64,000 bases of DNA, taken from NCBI RefSeq assembly GCF_020515695.1, contig NZ_JAIWJA010000004.1, positions 310,001 through 374,000 of the forward strand, read 5' to 3'. This DNA is from Pseudomonas sp. MWU16-30317 (GTDB lineage: Bacteria > Pseudomonadota > Gammaproteobacteria > Pseudomonadales > Pseudomonadaceae). The position numbers were made by a program, and so were the translations under genes. The notes beneath the pieces were generated by a model. It saw nothing but the letters and a program-made list of their open reading frames with translations, was not told the origin of the DNA and did no database searches. Positions 44,595 to 55,506 of this stretch are shown piece by piece (positions within the stretch are counted from its first letter, which is position 1; each line of letters opens with the position of its first letter).

Positions 44595-45998
44595 ATGCCC
44601 ACCCATGCCACCCCAGCCGTCACGCCCCCTGATGCCAAGCAACTGCGCCGCGCCATATTCACCGGCGCCGTCGGCAGCGCCCTGGAATATTACGACTTCG
44701 CCATCTATGGCCTCGCCTCAGCGCTGGTCTTCGGGCATATCTTCTTTCCCTCCCTGGGCACCACAGGAGCCCTGCTGGCCAGCTTCGCCACCTATGGCGC
44801 GGGCTTTCTGGCGCGGCCGTTCGGCGGATTGTTCTTCGGTTCGCTGGGCGATCGCAAAGGCCGCAAGCTGGTGCTGTTGTTGACCATCGGCCTCATGGGC
44901 CTGGCCACCACCGCCATCGGCCTGCTGCCCACTGGCAGCCTCGGCGCGGTGTTGCTGGTGCTGCTGCGCCTGCTGCAGGGCTTCGGTGCCGGCGCCGAAC
45001 AGACTGGCGCCGCGACCTTGATGGCCGAGTTGGCCCCCGCCAAGCGCCGCGGGCTGTATGCGGCCTTGCCCTTTATCGGCATATTCAGCGGCCTGGCCCT
45101 GGCCACCGTGACCTTTCGCGTGATGCAGGCGTTGCTCACCCCAGAAGAAATCATCGCCTGGGGCTGGCGCCTGCCGTTTCTGGCCAGCGTGGTGTTGATC
45201 GTCATGGCCATCTGGATTCGCCTGACGCTCAAGGAAAGCCCGGTGTTCAAGCAACTGGCCGAATCGAAGAATGTCATTGCCTCGCCGATGCGCTCGATGC
45301 TGCGCAACGCCCGCCGGCCGCTGCTGGCCACGACCCTGATGCGCATGGCCGAAACGGGCTCGTCAACGCTCTACACCACGGTATCGATCGCCTTCCTGAC
45401 CAGCTTCGCTTCCCAGCACATGGCCAACGGGAGTGCCGGCCTGGGCACCATCGGCACCAACGCCGTGTTACTGGCGAGTCTGGCCAGCATCGTTACGACA
45501 CCGCTTTTTGGCGCCTTGTCGGATCGCATCGGGCGCTTGAAGGTATACCGCGGCGGGGCGATATTCGCCGCACTGTGGGCCTTCCCGGCGTGGTGGATGA
45601 TCGATACCGGCCAGCAAGGCTGGGTCACCCTGGCCACGGTGGGCGGCTTTGCCATTGGCGCCAACAGCATGCTCGGCGCGCAGTGCGCGCACTTCACCGA
45701 ACTGTTCGGCAATCGCTATCGCTACTCCGGCGTAGCGCTGTCGCGCGAAGTCGGGGCCATGCTATCGGGCGGCATCGTGCCGATCCTGGGGATTTTCCTG
45801 GTCGGGATCACGGGTGGCGCCTACTGGGTGCTGGCGGTGTACACCTTGGTGCTGGCGGTGCTGACCCTGATCGGCACCTGGCTGTCGGTCGAAACCCGTG
45901 GCCGCGATCTCACCGACCTGGCCGATGCCGTGGGCAGCGGCTCGAACCTAAGCGTCGAAGAACGCCGCCGTTCAGCAGCGCCCGCGTGGGAGCGCTAG
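44595..45998 (+). CDS. MFS transporter, MHS family
   Basis: A 467-residue symporter related to that at 24126-25493. Family features are GSALEYYDFAIYG in helix 1, the GGLFFGSLGDRKGRKLVLLL loop after helix 2, and LFGALSDRIGRLKVYRGG in the middle. The ATG follows a weak AGCGAGG site. The gene is monocistronic; the gntR promoter of the prp operon begins about 40 bases after its stop. No substrate can be assigned, since the adjacent operons are oriented the same way but not coupled. Confidence 0.88.
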   Translation: MPTHATPAVTPPDAKQLRRAIFTGAVGSALEYYDFAIYGLASALVFGHIFFPSLGTTGALLASFATYGAGFLARPFGGLFFGSLGDRKGRKLVLLLTIGLMGLATTAIGLLPTGSLGAVLLVLLRLLQGFGAGAEQTGAATLMAELAPAKRRGLYAALPFIGIFSGLALATVTFRVMQALLTPEEIIAWGWRLPFLASVVLIVMAIWIRLTLKESPVFKQLAESKNVIASPMRSMLRNARRPLLATTLMRMAETGSSTLYTTVSIAFLTSFASQHMANGSAGLGTIGTNAVLLASLASIVTTPLFGALSDRIGRLKVYRGGAIFAALWAFPAWWMIDTGQQGWVTLATVGGFAIGANSMLGAQCAHFTELFGNRYRYSGVALSREVGAMLSGGIVPILGIFLVGITGGAYWVLAVYTLVLAVLTLIGTWLSVETRGRDLTDLADAVGSGSNLSVEERRRSAAPAWER

Positions 45999-46015
45999 TA
46001 CGGCACCGACCAAGG

Positions 46016-46027
46016 ATTGTCGACACA
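46016..46027. promoter_or_regulatory. prp operator half, left copy (ATTGTCGACACA)
   Basis: This 12-mer is the exact reverse complement of TGTGTCGACAAT at 46089-46100. The pair brackets the promoter at 46041-46069, as expected for sites of the GntR repressor encoded immediately downstream. Confidence 0.7.
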
Positions 46028-46040
46028 AGAACATATTAAT

Positions 46041-46069
46041 TTGACTGAAAGCCCTCCAATGATTAGATT
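46041..46069 (+). promoter_or_regulatory. prp operon promoter, TTGACT-N17-TAGATT
   Basis: TTGACT (46041-46046) and TAGATT (46064-46069) with a 17-base spacer make a strong sigma-70 promoter. The likely transcript start near 46076 gives a leader of only about 23 bases to the gntR ATG. Confidence 0.75.
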
Positions 46070-46088
46070 CGAGGCAGTCCAATCATAA

Positions 46089-46100
46089 TGTGTCGACAAT
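46089..46100. promoter_or_regulatory. prp operator half, right copy (TGTGTCGACAAT)
   Basis: Exact inverted partner of 46016-46027. It runs into the ATG of the gntR gene at 46099, so a bound repressor would cover both the transcription start region and the translation start. No Shine-Dalgarno sequence lies at the normal distance; the gene may be poorly or unusually translated. Confidence 0.7.
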
Positions 46101-46809
46101 GTCAGACCCAATCGAAATCTCCAACGCCGACTCGGCCACTCTGGCGGAAAACATTTTTCGTCGCATCCAGGCGGCTATCGTCGGTGGCGAGATCGCCCCA
46201 GGCAGCAAGATTTCCGAGCCCGAACTCGCCCGCACCTACGGCATCAGCCGCGGCCCCCTGCGCGAGGCCATCCACCGCCTCGAAGGCCAGCGCTTGCTGG
46301 TGCGCGTGCCCCATGTCGGCGCTCGGGTAGTGTCGCTCAACCGCGCCGAACTGATCGAGCTGTATGAAATCCGCGAATCCCTCGAAGGCATGGCCTGCCG
46401 TCTGGCAGCCGAGCGCATGACCCAGGTGCAGATCGACGAGCTGCGCCACGTGCTCGATACCCATGAGCGCGATGCGGCGTTCCGGGCGGGCGTCGGCTAC
46501 TACCAGCAGGAAGGCGATTTCGACTTCCACTACAAGATCATCCAGGGCAGCGGCAACCGTACCTTGACGCAGATGCTGTGCGGCGACCTGTACCAACTGG
46601 TGCGCATGTACCGCATTCATTTCTCGGCCACGCCCAATCGCCCGCGCCAGGCCTTCGCCGAACACCATCGCATCCTCGATGCCATTGCCGACCGCGACGG
46701 GGAGCTGGCCGAGCTGCTGATGCGTCGGCACATCGCTGCATCCAAACGTAACGTCGAGCGTCATTACCAGGACGCCGCCCATAACAACAGCCTACGAGGT
46801 GAGTCATGA
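46099..46809 (+). CDS. GntR-family (FadR subgroup) regulator of the methylcitrate operon
   Basis: A 236-residue GntR protein. The winged helix-turn-helix is residues 14-80 ([20 protein letters not shown]), followed by an all-helical FCD effector domain (90-220) with H and D residues that bind a metal or acid ligand. Gene order and length match the GntR regulator that heads prp operons of pseudomonads. The ATG at 46099 lies inside the right operator copy; GTG at 46090 is an in-frame alternative. Its stop overlaps the prpB start. It most likely represses the operon until methylcitrate or methylisocitrate rises. Confidence 0.9.
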   Translation: MSDPIEISNADSATLAENIFRRIQAAIVGGEIAPGSKISEPELARTYGISRGPLREAIHRLEGQRLLVRVPHVGARVVSLNRAELIELYEIRESLEGMACRLAAERMTQVQIDELRHVLDTHERDAAFRAGVGYYQQEGDFDFHYKIIQGSGNRTLTQMLCGDLYQLVRMYRIHFSATPNRPRQAFAEHHRILDAIADRDGELAELLMRRHIAASKRNVERHYQDAAHNNSLRGES

Positions 46810-47696
46810 GTCAGTCCAACAGCCCCGGCCAGCGCTTTCGCGACGCCGTTGCCAGCGAACACCCACTGCAGGTGGTCGGTGCCATCAACGCCAACCACGC
46901 CCTGCTCGCCAAACGCGCCGGATTCAAGGCCATCTACCTGTCGGGGGGCGGTGTCGCGGCAGGCTCGCTGGGCCTGCCGGACCTGGGTATCAGTGGCCTG
47001 GATGACGTGCTCACTGATGTGCGACGCATCACCGACGTCTGCGACCTGCCACTGCTGGTGGATGTCGATACCGGCTTTGGCTCCTCGGCGTTCAACGTGG
47101 CGCGCACGGTCAAGTCGATGATCAAGTTCGGCGCGGCGGCCATGCACATCGAGGATCAGGTCGGCGCCAAGCGCTGCGGCCATCGCCCCAACAAGGAGAT
47201 CGTCACCCAGCAGGAGATGGTCGACCGCATCAAGGCGGCTGTGGATGCGCGTACCGATGACAGCTTCGTGATCATGGCGCGCACCGATGCGCTGGCGGTG
47301 GAAGGCCTGGAATCCGCACTGGAACGCGCCGCCGCGTGCATCGAAGCCGGTGCTGACATGGTGTTCCCCGAGGCGATCACCGAACTGGACATGTACAAGC
47401 TGTTCGCCGCCCGAGTGCAGGCGCCGATCCTGGCCAACATCACCGAGTTCGGCGCCACGCCCCTGTACACCGTCGATGAATTGCGCAGCGCCGATGTGTC
47501 GCTGGTGCTGTACCCGCTGTCGGCGTTCCGGGCGATGAACAAGGCGGCGGAAAACGTCTACACCGCGCTGCGCCGCGATGGCACGCAAAAGAACGTCATC
47601 GACACCATGCAGACGCGCATGGAGCTGTACGACGCCATCGATTACCACGTGTTCGAGCAAAAACTCGATGCGTTGTTCGCGCAGAAAAAAGCCTGA
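46806..47696 (+). CDS. prpB: methylisocitrate lyase
   Basis: This 296-residue phosphoenolpyruvate-mutase/ICL-fold enzyme splits 2-methylisocitrate to pyruvate and succinate, the last step of the methylcitrate cycle. Hallmarks are KRCGHRPNK with the catalytic C124, the metal-binding VDVDTGFG (D86, D88), IEDQVG and the R-T-D of IMARTDALA. The start overlaps the regulator stop, so expression is tied to autoregulated gntR. Confidence 0.96.
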   Translation: MSQSNSPGQRFRDAVASEHPLQVVGAINANHALLAKRAGFKAIYLSGGGVAAGSLGLPDLGISGLDDVLTDVRRITDVCDLPLLVDVDTGFGSSAFNVARTVKSMIKFGAAAMHIEDQVGAKRCGHRPNKEIVTQQEMVDRIKAAVDARTDDSFVIMARTDALAVEGLESALERAAACIEAGADMVFPEAITELDMYKLFAARVQAPILANITEFGATPLYTVDELRSADVSLVLYPLSAFRAMNKAAENVYTALRRDGTQKNVIDTMQTRMELYDAIDYHVFEQKLDALFAQKKA

Positions 47697-47762
47697 CCGT
47701 GGTGCGCCTGCCTGAAGGCGCGCAGTACTGAGACGCATAACAACAAGATTGGAGAAAAACTC

Positions 47763-48890
47763 ATGGCCGAAGCAAAAGTATTGAGCGGAGCTGGCCTGCG
47801 CGGCCAGGTCGCCGGGCAGACCGCCCTGTCCACCGTGGGCCAGGCGGGTGCCGGCTTGACCTACCGTGGTTACGACGTTCGCGAGCTGGCAGAGCACGCG
47901 CGTTTCGAGGAAGTCGCCTATCTGCTGCTGTACGGCGAGCTGCCGACCCAGGCCGAGCTCGACGCCTACCTGAACAAGCTCGGCGCCTTGCGCGAACTGC
48001 CCACCGCACTCAAGGAAGTGCTGGAGCGCATCCCCGCCGACGCCCATCCGATGGACGTGATGCGCACCGGCGCGTCGTTCCTCGGCAACCTCGAGCCAGA
48101 GACCTCGTTCGAACAGCAACGGGATGCCACTGACCGATTGTTGGCCCTGTTCCCGGCGATCATGTGCTACTGGTACCAGTTCAGCCACTACGGCAAGCGC
48201 ATCGACTGCGACACCGGCGAACCCTCCATCGGCGGCCACTTCCTGCACCTGCTGCATGGCAAGGCACCGAGCGAGCTGCACCGCAAGGTCATGGACGTGT
48301 CGCTGATTCTTTACGCCGAACACGAGTTCAACGCCTCGACCTTCACCGCGCGGGTCTGCGCCTCGACCCTGTCCGACCTGCACTCCTGCATCACGGGCGC
48401 CATCGGCACCTTGCGCGGGCCGCTGCATGGCGGCGCCAACGAAGCGGCGATGGCGATGATCGAGAAATTCTCGTCGGCGGACGAAGCCGTGAGCGGTACC
48501 TTGGCCATGCTTGCCCGCAAGGACAAGATCATGGGTTTCGGCCATGCCATCTATAAAGAGTCCGACCCGCGTAACGAGGTGATCAAGGTGTGGTCGAAAA
48601 AACTCGCCACCGAGGTCGGTGATACGGTCATCTACCCGGTGTCCGAGGCCATCGACAAGACCATGTGGGAGCAGAAGAAACTGTTCCCCAACGCCGACTT
48701 CTATCACGCCTCGGCCTATCACTTCATGGGTATTCCTACCCCGCTGTTCACGCCGATCTTCGTCTGCTCGCGGCTGACCGGCTGGGCGGCGCACGTGTTC
48801 GAACAGCGCGCCAACAACCGCATCATCCGCCCGAGTGCCGAGTATGTCGGGGTTGATCAGCGCCGTTATGTGCCGATTGGCGAGCGGTGA
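47763..48890 (+). CDS. prpC: 2-methylcitrate synthase
   Basis: This 375-residue citrate-synthase homologue condenses propionyl-CoA with oxaloacetate. Catalytic residues are in GPLHGGANEAAMAMIE and GFGHAIYKESDPRNEV; YRGYDVRELAEHARFEEVAYLLLYG is the N-terminal family signature. A good TTGGAGAAAAACTC ribosome site precedes it. The short length (citrate synthases are about 430) is normal for PrpC. It follows prpB by 66 bases. Confidence 0.96.
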   Translation: MAEAKVLSGAGLRGQVAGQTALSTVGQAGAGLTYRGYDVRELAEHARFEEVAYLLLYGELPTQAELDAYLNKLGALRELPTALKEVLERIPADAHPMDVMRTGASFLGNLEPETSFEQQRDATDRLLALFPAIMCYWYQFSHYGKRIDCDTGEPSIGGHFLHLLHGKAPSELHRKVMDVSLILYAEHEFNASTFTARVCASTLSDLHSCITGAIGTLRGPLHGGANEAAMAMIEKFSSADEAVSGTLAMLARKDKIMGFGHAIYKESDPRNEVIKVWSKKLATEVGDTVIYPVSEAIDKTMWEQKKLFPNADFYHASAYHFMGIPTPLFTPIFVCSRLTGWAAHVFEQRANNRIIRPSAEYVGVDQRRYVPIGER

Positions 48891-48920
48891 GCTAGCTGGC
48901 GGCGATGGCGTCCTTACGGA

Positions 48921-49012
48921 TGCCTTCGCGGGCAAGCCTTACTCCCACAGTGCACACAGATCCAGCGTCGTACACCTGTAGGAGCAAGGTTGCGCGTTCG
49001 GCGGCGAACAGG
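48921..49012. repeat. REP-like inverted element
   Basis: TGCCTTCGCGGGCAAGCC and TTACTCCCACAG face TGTAGGAGCAAGG and TTGCGCGTTCGGCGGCGAA, imperfect inverted halves of the second REP family inside the prp operon. Confidence 0.8.
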
Positions 49013-49141
49013 CCGGTACTGACAGCAACAAATACAGGCGCCGAGCGCACACCCTGTGGAAGAGGCCAGCAGATATACCCCCCAACAGACCAGGGCCACC
49101 CACAAGAGCCCAGCCCAATTACCGTGAGCGAGTCCCAGACC

Positions 49142-51736
<2,595 letters not shown>

Positions 51737-51753
51737 TTTTGTAGCGCCTGCAA

Positions 51754-51825
51754 GGGCCCTTTCGCGGGCAAGCCTTGCTCCCACAGATGCACGCCCGTGG
51801 GAGCAAGGCTTGCCCGCGAAGGGGC
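51754..51825. repeat. near-perfect inverted REP pair
   Basis: Two 30-base arms running from GGCCCTTTCGCGGGCAAGCC to its inverted copy ending in GAAGGGGCC differ at one position, giving a long hairpin between acnD and prpF. Confidence 0.92.
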
Positions 51826-51870
51826 CGGTAGCAACACCGCTATCCCAAGCCTTATTCGGAGACAATCACC

Positions 51871-53052
51871 ATGCCCCATCCACCGCAACTCCGTATCCCT
51901 GCCACCTACCTGCGTGGCGGTACCAGCAAGGGGGTGTTCTTCAAGCTCGAAGACCTGCCCGCTGCGGCCCAGGTACCCGGCCCCGCCCGCGACGCGCTGC
52001 TGTTGCGAGTCATCGGCAGCCCCGACCCCTATGCCAAGCAGATCGACGGCATGGGCGGCGCCACGTCCAGCACCAGCAAGACGGTGATCATCTCGCGCAG
52101 CGAGCGCCCCGGCTTCGACGTCGATTACCAGTTCGGCCAAGTGTCCATCGATTCGGCCTTCGTCGACTGGAGCGGCAATTGCGGCAATCTCTCTGCTGCG
52201 GTAGGTCCGTTCGCCATCGCCAACGGCCTGATCGACCCTGAACGCATCCCCGAAAACGGCATCGCCACTGTCCGTATCTGGCAGGTCAACATCGCCAAGA
52301 CCATCATCGCCCATGTGCCGATCACCGCCGGGCAGGTCCAGGAAACCGGTGATTTCGAGCTCGACGGCGTGACCTTCCCGGCGGCCGAAGTGCAGCTGGA
52401 GTTTCTCGACCCGGCCGCCGATGAAGGCGACGGCGGCGGCGCCATGTTCCCTACCGGCAACCTGGTCGATGACCTTGAAGTCCCGGGCGTGGGCACCTTC
52501 CGCGCGACCCTGATCGACGCCGGCATCCCGACCATCTTCATCGACGCGCAGGCGCTGGGCTACACCGGCACCGAGCTGCAGGACGCAATCAACAGCGACC
52601 CCAAGGCCCTTGCCATGTTCGAGACCGTGCGGGCCTATGGCGCCCTGCGCATGGGGCTGATCAAGCACCTGGACGAAGCCGTCACCCGCCAGCACACGCC
52701 CAAGGTCGCGTTCGTCGCGCCACCCGCGAACTATGTCGCCTCCAGTGGCAAGGCCGTGGCGGCGAGTGACATCGACCTGTTGGTCCGGGCGCTGTCCATG
52801 GGCAAGCTGCATCACGCGATGATGGGCACGGCGGCTGTGGCCATCGGCACGGCGGCGGCGATTCCGGGCACGCTGGTCAACCTCGCGGCCGGCGGAGTCG
52901 AGCGTACGGCGGTGCGCTTCGGTCATCCGTCCGGCACCCTGCGCGTCGGCGCCGAGGCCCGGCTCGAGAAGGGCCAGTGGGTGGTGACCAAGGCGATCAT
53001 GAGCCGTAGCGCGCGGGTGTTGATGGAAGGCTGGGTGCGAATTCCGGGCTGA
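51871..53052 (+). CDS. prpF: 2-methylaconitate cis-trans isomerase PrpF
   Basis: A 393-residue PrpF-family isomerase that, in concert with AcnD, brings trans-2-methylaconitate to the cis form. RIPATYLRGGTSKGVFFKLEDLP and GGATSSTSKTVIISRS carry the substrate-binding and catalytic Lys/Cys region; DWSGNCGNLSAAVGPFAI includes the catalytic Cys. It is the last gene of this prp unit. The next gene is on the other strand, and no prpD follows in this window. Confidence 0.95.
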   Translation: MPHPPQLRIPATYLRGGTSKGVFFKLEDLPAAAQVPGPARDALLLRVIGSPDPYAKQIDGMGGATSSTSKTVIISRSERPGFDVDYQFGQVSIDSAFVDWSGNCGNLSAAVGPFAIANGLIDPERIPENGIATVRIWQVNIAKTIIAHVPITAGQVQETGDFELDGVTFPAAEVQLEFLDPAADEGDGGGAMFPTGNLVDDLEVPGVGTFRATLIDAGIPTIFIDAQALGYTGTELQDAINSDPKALAMFETVRAYGALRMGLIKHLDEAVTRQHTPKVAFVAPPANYVASSGKAVAASDIDLLVRALSMGKLHHAMMGTAAVAIGTAAAIPGTLVNLAAGGVERTAVRFGHPSGTLRVGAEARLEKGQWVVTKAIMSRSARVLMEGWVRIPG

Positions 53053-53095
53053 TCCGCTGCCTTCTCGCTACAGAGTAACGCTGTCAAGAGAGCGT

Positions 53096-53115
53096 CGGCA
53101 GCCAGCCTACTGCCG
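53096..53115. terminator. hairpin after prpF, CGGCAG-N8-CTGCCG
   Basis: A six-base stem lies 44 bases after the prpF stop, in the convergent gap with the phosphodiesterase gene. No T-run follows, so a terminator role is only possible. Confidence 0.35.
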
Positions 53116-53222
53116 GGCTGTCGAAACGAACCAGTGCGGCCCCGTTCTCTTGTTGCTTTCAGGGCGTGTGGCGGGAAAGTCTTCGCCGCATGTTCCGCCC
53201 CTTCGCCAACACTACAGACAAC

Positions 53223-54323
53223 TCAATACCCCTGCTCCTTCAAGATTTCCGCCACCGACCGCGTCGCCGGGCGCTTGTAGAACTTCAGCAACTCGCTGGC
53301 ACGGTTGGTGAAGATGCCGTCGGCACCGGCCTCCATGACTTTCTTGTAATCCACCGGATCATCCACCGTGTACACGTGCACGAGCAGGCCTTTGTCGTGG
53401 GTGAGTTTATTCATCCAGGGTTGCACCAGGTCCATGTAGCTCTGGTCGCCGCCTTGAGTGAGGGCCGCCGAGGGGCCGGTGCCGGCAGCGCCGTTGGCCT
53501 TGGCAAAGTCGATCCAGCGCTCGAACTCGGCGTGGTCCTTGGGTTGTTGCTGGGCGTAATAGGCGGCCTTGGTCTGGCCTGTGGTGGCATCGAAAGCCTT
53601 GTCCGACGCCGGCTCCATACCGCCCTCGCCGACCCACAGCAGCAGAATCTTCGGCACCTTGTGCATGTACTGATCGAGCAGCGTCAGGCTGTTGCGCTCG
53701 AAGGTCTGCAGGATCAGGTGATGACCGCTGGCGACATCGCCATTGGCGGTGATCCAGCCGCGCTGCTGGAGCTTGGCGTGAAGGTCTTTTTCGATCCCCG
53801 GAAACAGCTGGGGTGCCTTGGTCTCGATGTACAGGCCGGGGCGATGCTGCGGGGTCTGCTCGGCGATATCGATGATCTCGTCGAGGGTGAGAATCTTCAG
53901 CCCCGCGTAGCTGGCGCGCGCACGTTGCGGATAGGCCTGGTTGAACCAGCTGCCGGCATCCAGGGTGCGCAGCTCGGCCAGCGTGAACTGACTGACGGGC
54001 TGGTCCTTGCGCTCGGGAAACTTCTGGCCGATATCGGTGGTGCGCTTGAGGTTGGTGTCGTGCAGCGCGATCAACTGGCCGTCGCGGGTACGCTGCAGGT
54101 CCATTTCCAGGTAATCGGCACCCAGCTCGCGAGCCAGCAGATAGGACGCGCGGGTCGATTCCGGCGCATCGAACGACGCCCCACGGTGGGCGATCACGGC
54201 CGGCCAGGGAATGCCTGCCGCCTTGGCCAGCGCCTCGCCCGGTGATGGCGCGGCGTACACGGTGGTGGTAGCGAGGGCCAGCGACAACGCGCTGATCAAT
54301 AGGGTTTTGTGCCAGCTGGACAA
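53223..54323 (-). CDS. glycerophosphodiester phosphodiesterase, periplasmic (GlpQ-like)
   Basis: A 366-residue secreted phosphodiesterase that releases glycerol-3-phosphate from phospholipid head-group diesters. The signal peptide (HKTLLISALSLALATTTVYA) is preceded by a TTG at 54323, eight bases after AGGAG, the best start. A frame further upstream has no ribosome site. The catalytic features are VIAHRGASFDAPESTRASY (His, Arg and Glu), YLEMDLQRTRDGQLIALHD (metal-binding E and D, acid His) and YIETKAPQL. It faces away from the DUF4198 gene. Confidence 0.92.
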   Translation of the reverse strand: MSSWHKTLLISALSLALATTTVYAAPSPGEALAKAAGIPWPAVIAHRGASFDAPESTRASYLLARELGADYLEMDLQRTRDGQLIALHDTNLKRTTDIGQKFPERKDQPVSQFTLAELRTLDAGSWFNQAYPQRARASYAGLKILTLDEIIDIAEQTPQHRPGLYIETKAPQLFPGIEKDLHAKLQQRGWITANGDVASGHHLILQTFERNSLTLLDQYMHKVPKILLLWVGEGGMEPASDKAFDATTGQTKAAYYAQQQPKDHAEFERWIDFAKANGAAGTGPSAALTQGGDQSYMDLVQPWMNKLTHDKGLLVHVYTVDDPVDYKKVMEAGADGIFTNRASELLKFYKRPATRSVAEILKEQGY

Positions 54324-54602
54324 TAGCGACGCTCCTGCGTGGGTAGTTTTTGTGGTTCGAGGACGACCATAGTCGGTGCCGAAGATTACAGACAAATGTA
54401 CCCAGGGTAATCCGGGGAAACATCCTGAAACAGCGTGGGCAAGCAGCCCACTTGCAGTTGCCGTTAGGATGCGCAAATACGAATGATATGCATCTGTATA
54501 TTCTGGATTTCAGACGCTCAGGGCTTCGAGCCGAGCCTCCATCGGCCCCCTCGCAGCGCCTTCGTATGACCCCTACCCTGCCATCACTCAAGGATCTGCC
54601 CA
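54324..54602. promoter_or_regulatory. divergent intergenic region with possible Fur-like box
   Basis: No gene is seen. GCAAATACGAATGATATGCATC (the first 20 bases start at 54473) resembles the left arm and centre of a Pseudomonas Fur box (GCAAAT-AATGAT type), but the right arm is imperfect. It could control the DUF4198 gene, the phosphodiesterase, or neither. Confidence 0.3.
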
Positions 54603-55331
54603 ATGCGTCACCTGCCCAAAACACTGCTCGCCGCTGCCCTCGGCGTATTCATCAGCGCCAATGCCTGCGCCCATGGCCTGTGGACCGAAGAACGCCGCGG
54701 TCATATCGAGGTGGTGTTCGGCGATGGCGCCGAAGATGACGCCTACCAGCCCGAACAGATCAAAAGCGCCTGGGCCTATGACCCGGCCGGCAAGGCAATC
54801 GCCGTGAGCATCGATCCCCAGGCCGACCACGCCCGACTCAAACCCTCGAGCGAGGCTGCCACCCTGTTCGTGGTCATGGACGGCGGCCTGTGGGCGCAAA
54901 AACCGGACAAGACCTGGGTCGCGCAGGGCAAGCGCGATGTCCCTGGCGCCCTCGATGCCTTGCGCAGCGTGCGCTACAGCCTGGCCATCCATGAGGAGAA
55001 AGCCAAGATCGTGGTGCCCAAGGACGTACACTTCGTGATCGTGCCTCAGGTCGATCCGCTGCACGTCGGCGTGGGCAAAGAGTTGCCTGTACAGGTGCTG
55101 CTCGACGGCAAGCCGGTCAAGGACGTGTCGCTGATGGGTGATTTTCGCGGCGCACCGCATACCGTGTCGGCCAAGACCGACGCCGAAGGCCGCGCGTCCA
55201 TCCCGGTGCGCAACGACGGACTCAACATCATCGCCGCCTATACCTCGCAGGAGGTGGCCAAGGATGCCGATGTCAACAAGAATAGCTACTTCACTTCGTT
55301 GACCTTCATCGGTACGCCCGAGCACGAGTGA
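54603..55331 (+). CDS. periplasmic DUF4198-domain protein
   Basis: A 242-residue exported protein: signal peptide KTLLAAALGVFISANACAHG, then a DUF4198 domain beginning HGLWTEERRGHIEVVFGDG. The domain has two immunoglobulin-like parts, the second with VQVLLDGKPVKDVSLMGDF and ASIPVRNDGLNIIAAYT. DUF4198 proteins are found with nickel, cobalt and iron uptake genes and are thought to aid metal acquisition. The mature N-terminal His could bind metal. No metal transporter is next to it here. Confidence 0.8.
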   Translation: MRHLPKTLLAAALGVFISANACAHGLWTEERRGHIEVVFGDGAEDDAYQPEQIKSAWAYDPAGKAIAVSIDPQADHARLKPSSEAATLFVVMDGGLWAQKPDKTWVAQGKRDVPGALDALRSVRYSLAIHEEKAKIVVPKDVHFVIVPQVDPLHVGVGKELPVQVLLDGKPVKDVSLMGDFRGAPHTVSAKTDAEGRASIPVRNDGLNIIAAYTSQEVAKDADVNKNSYFTSLTFIGTPEHE

Positions 55332-55345
55332 TACCGGCTTTTGCT

Positions 55346-55376
55346 GCAGCGTGGAGGCTTGCCCCCTCGCTGCATC
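55346..55376. repeat. REP-like hairpin GCAGCG...CGCTGC
   Basis: A variant of the first REP family (GCAGCGTGGAGGCTTGCCCC followed by CTCGCTGC) immediately after the DUF4198 gene; may also act as a transcript end. Confidence 0.6.
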
Positions 55377-55506
55377 AGGTAGCGATAACGGCTGCCTTTC
55401 GCCGACTGTCCAGCGCCGCATTACCGTGGCATAGTTCGCCCTGCACACCCGATGCCCGGCCCAGACGCCGTGCACTACAGAGCTAACAAACGCCACAGGT
55501 GCCCGC

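Noticed and set aside
46764..48935. A 723-codon antisense frame across prpB and prpC
   Set aside because: Same explanation; prpB and prpC are complete with correct motifs, and the reverse frame reads as low-complexity Gly/His/Arg-rich sequence.
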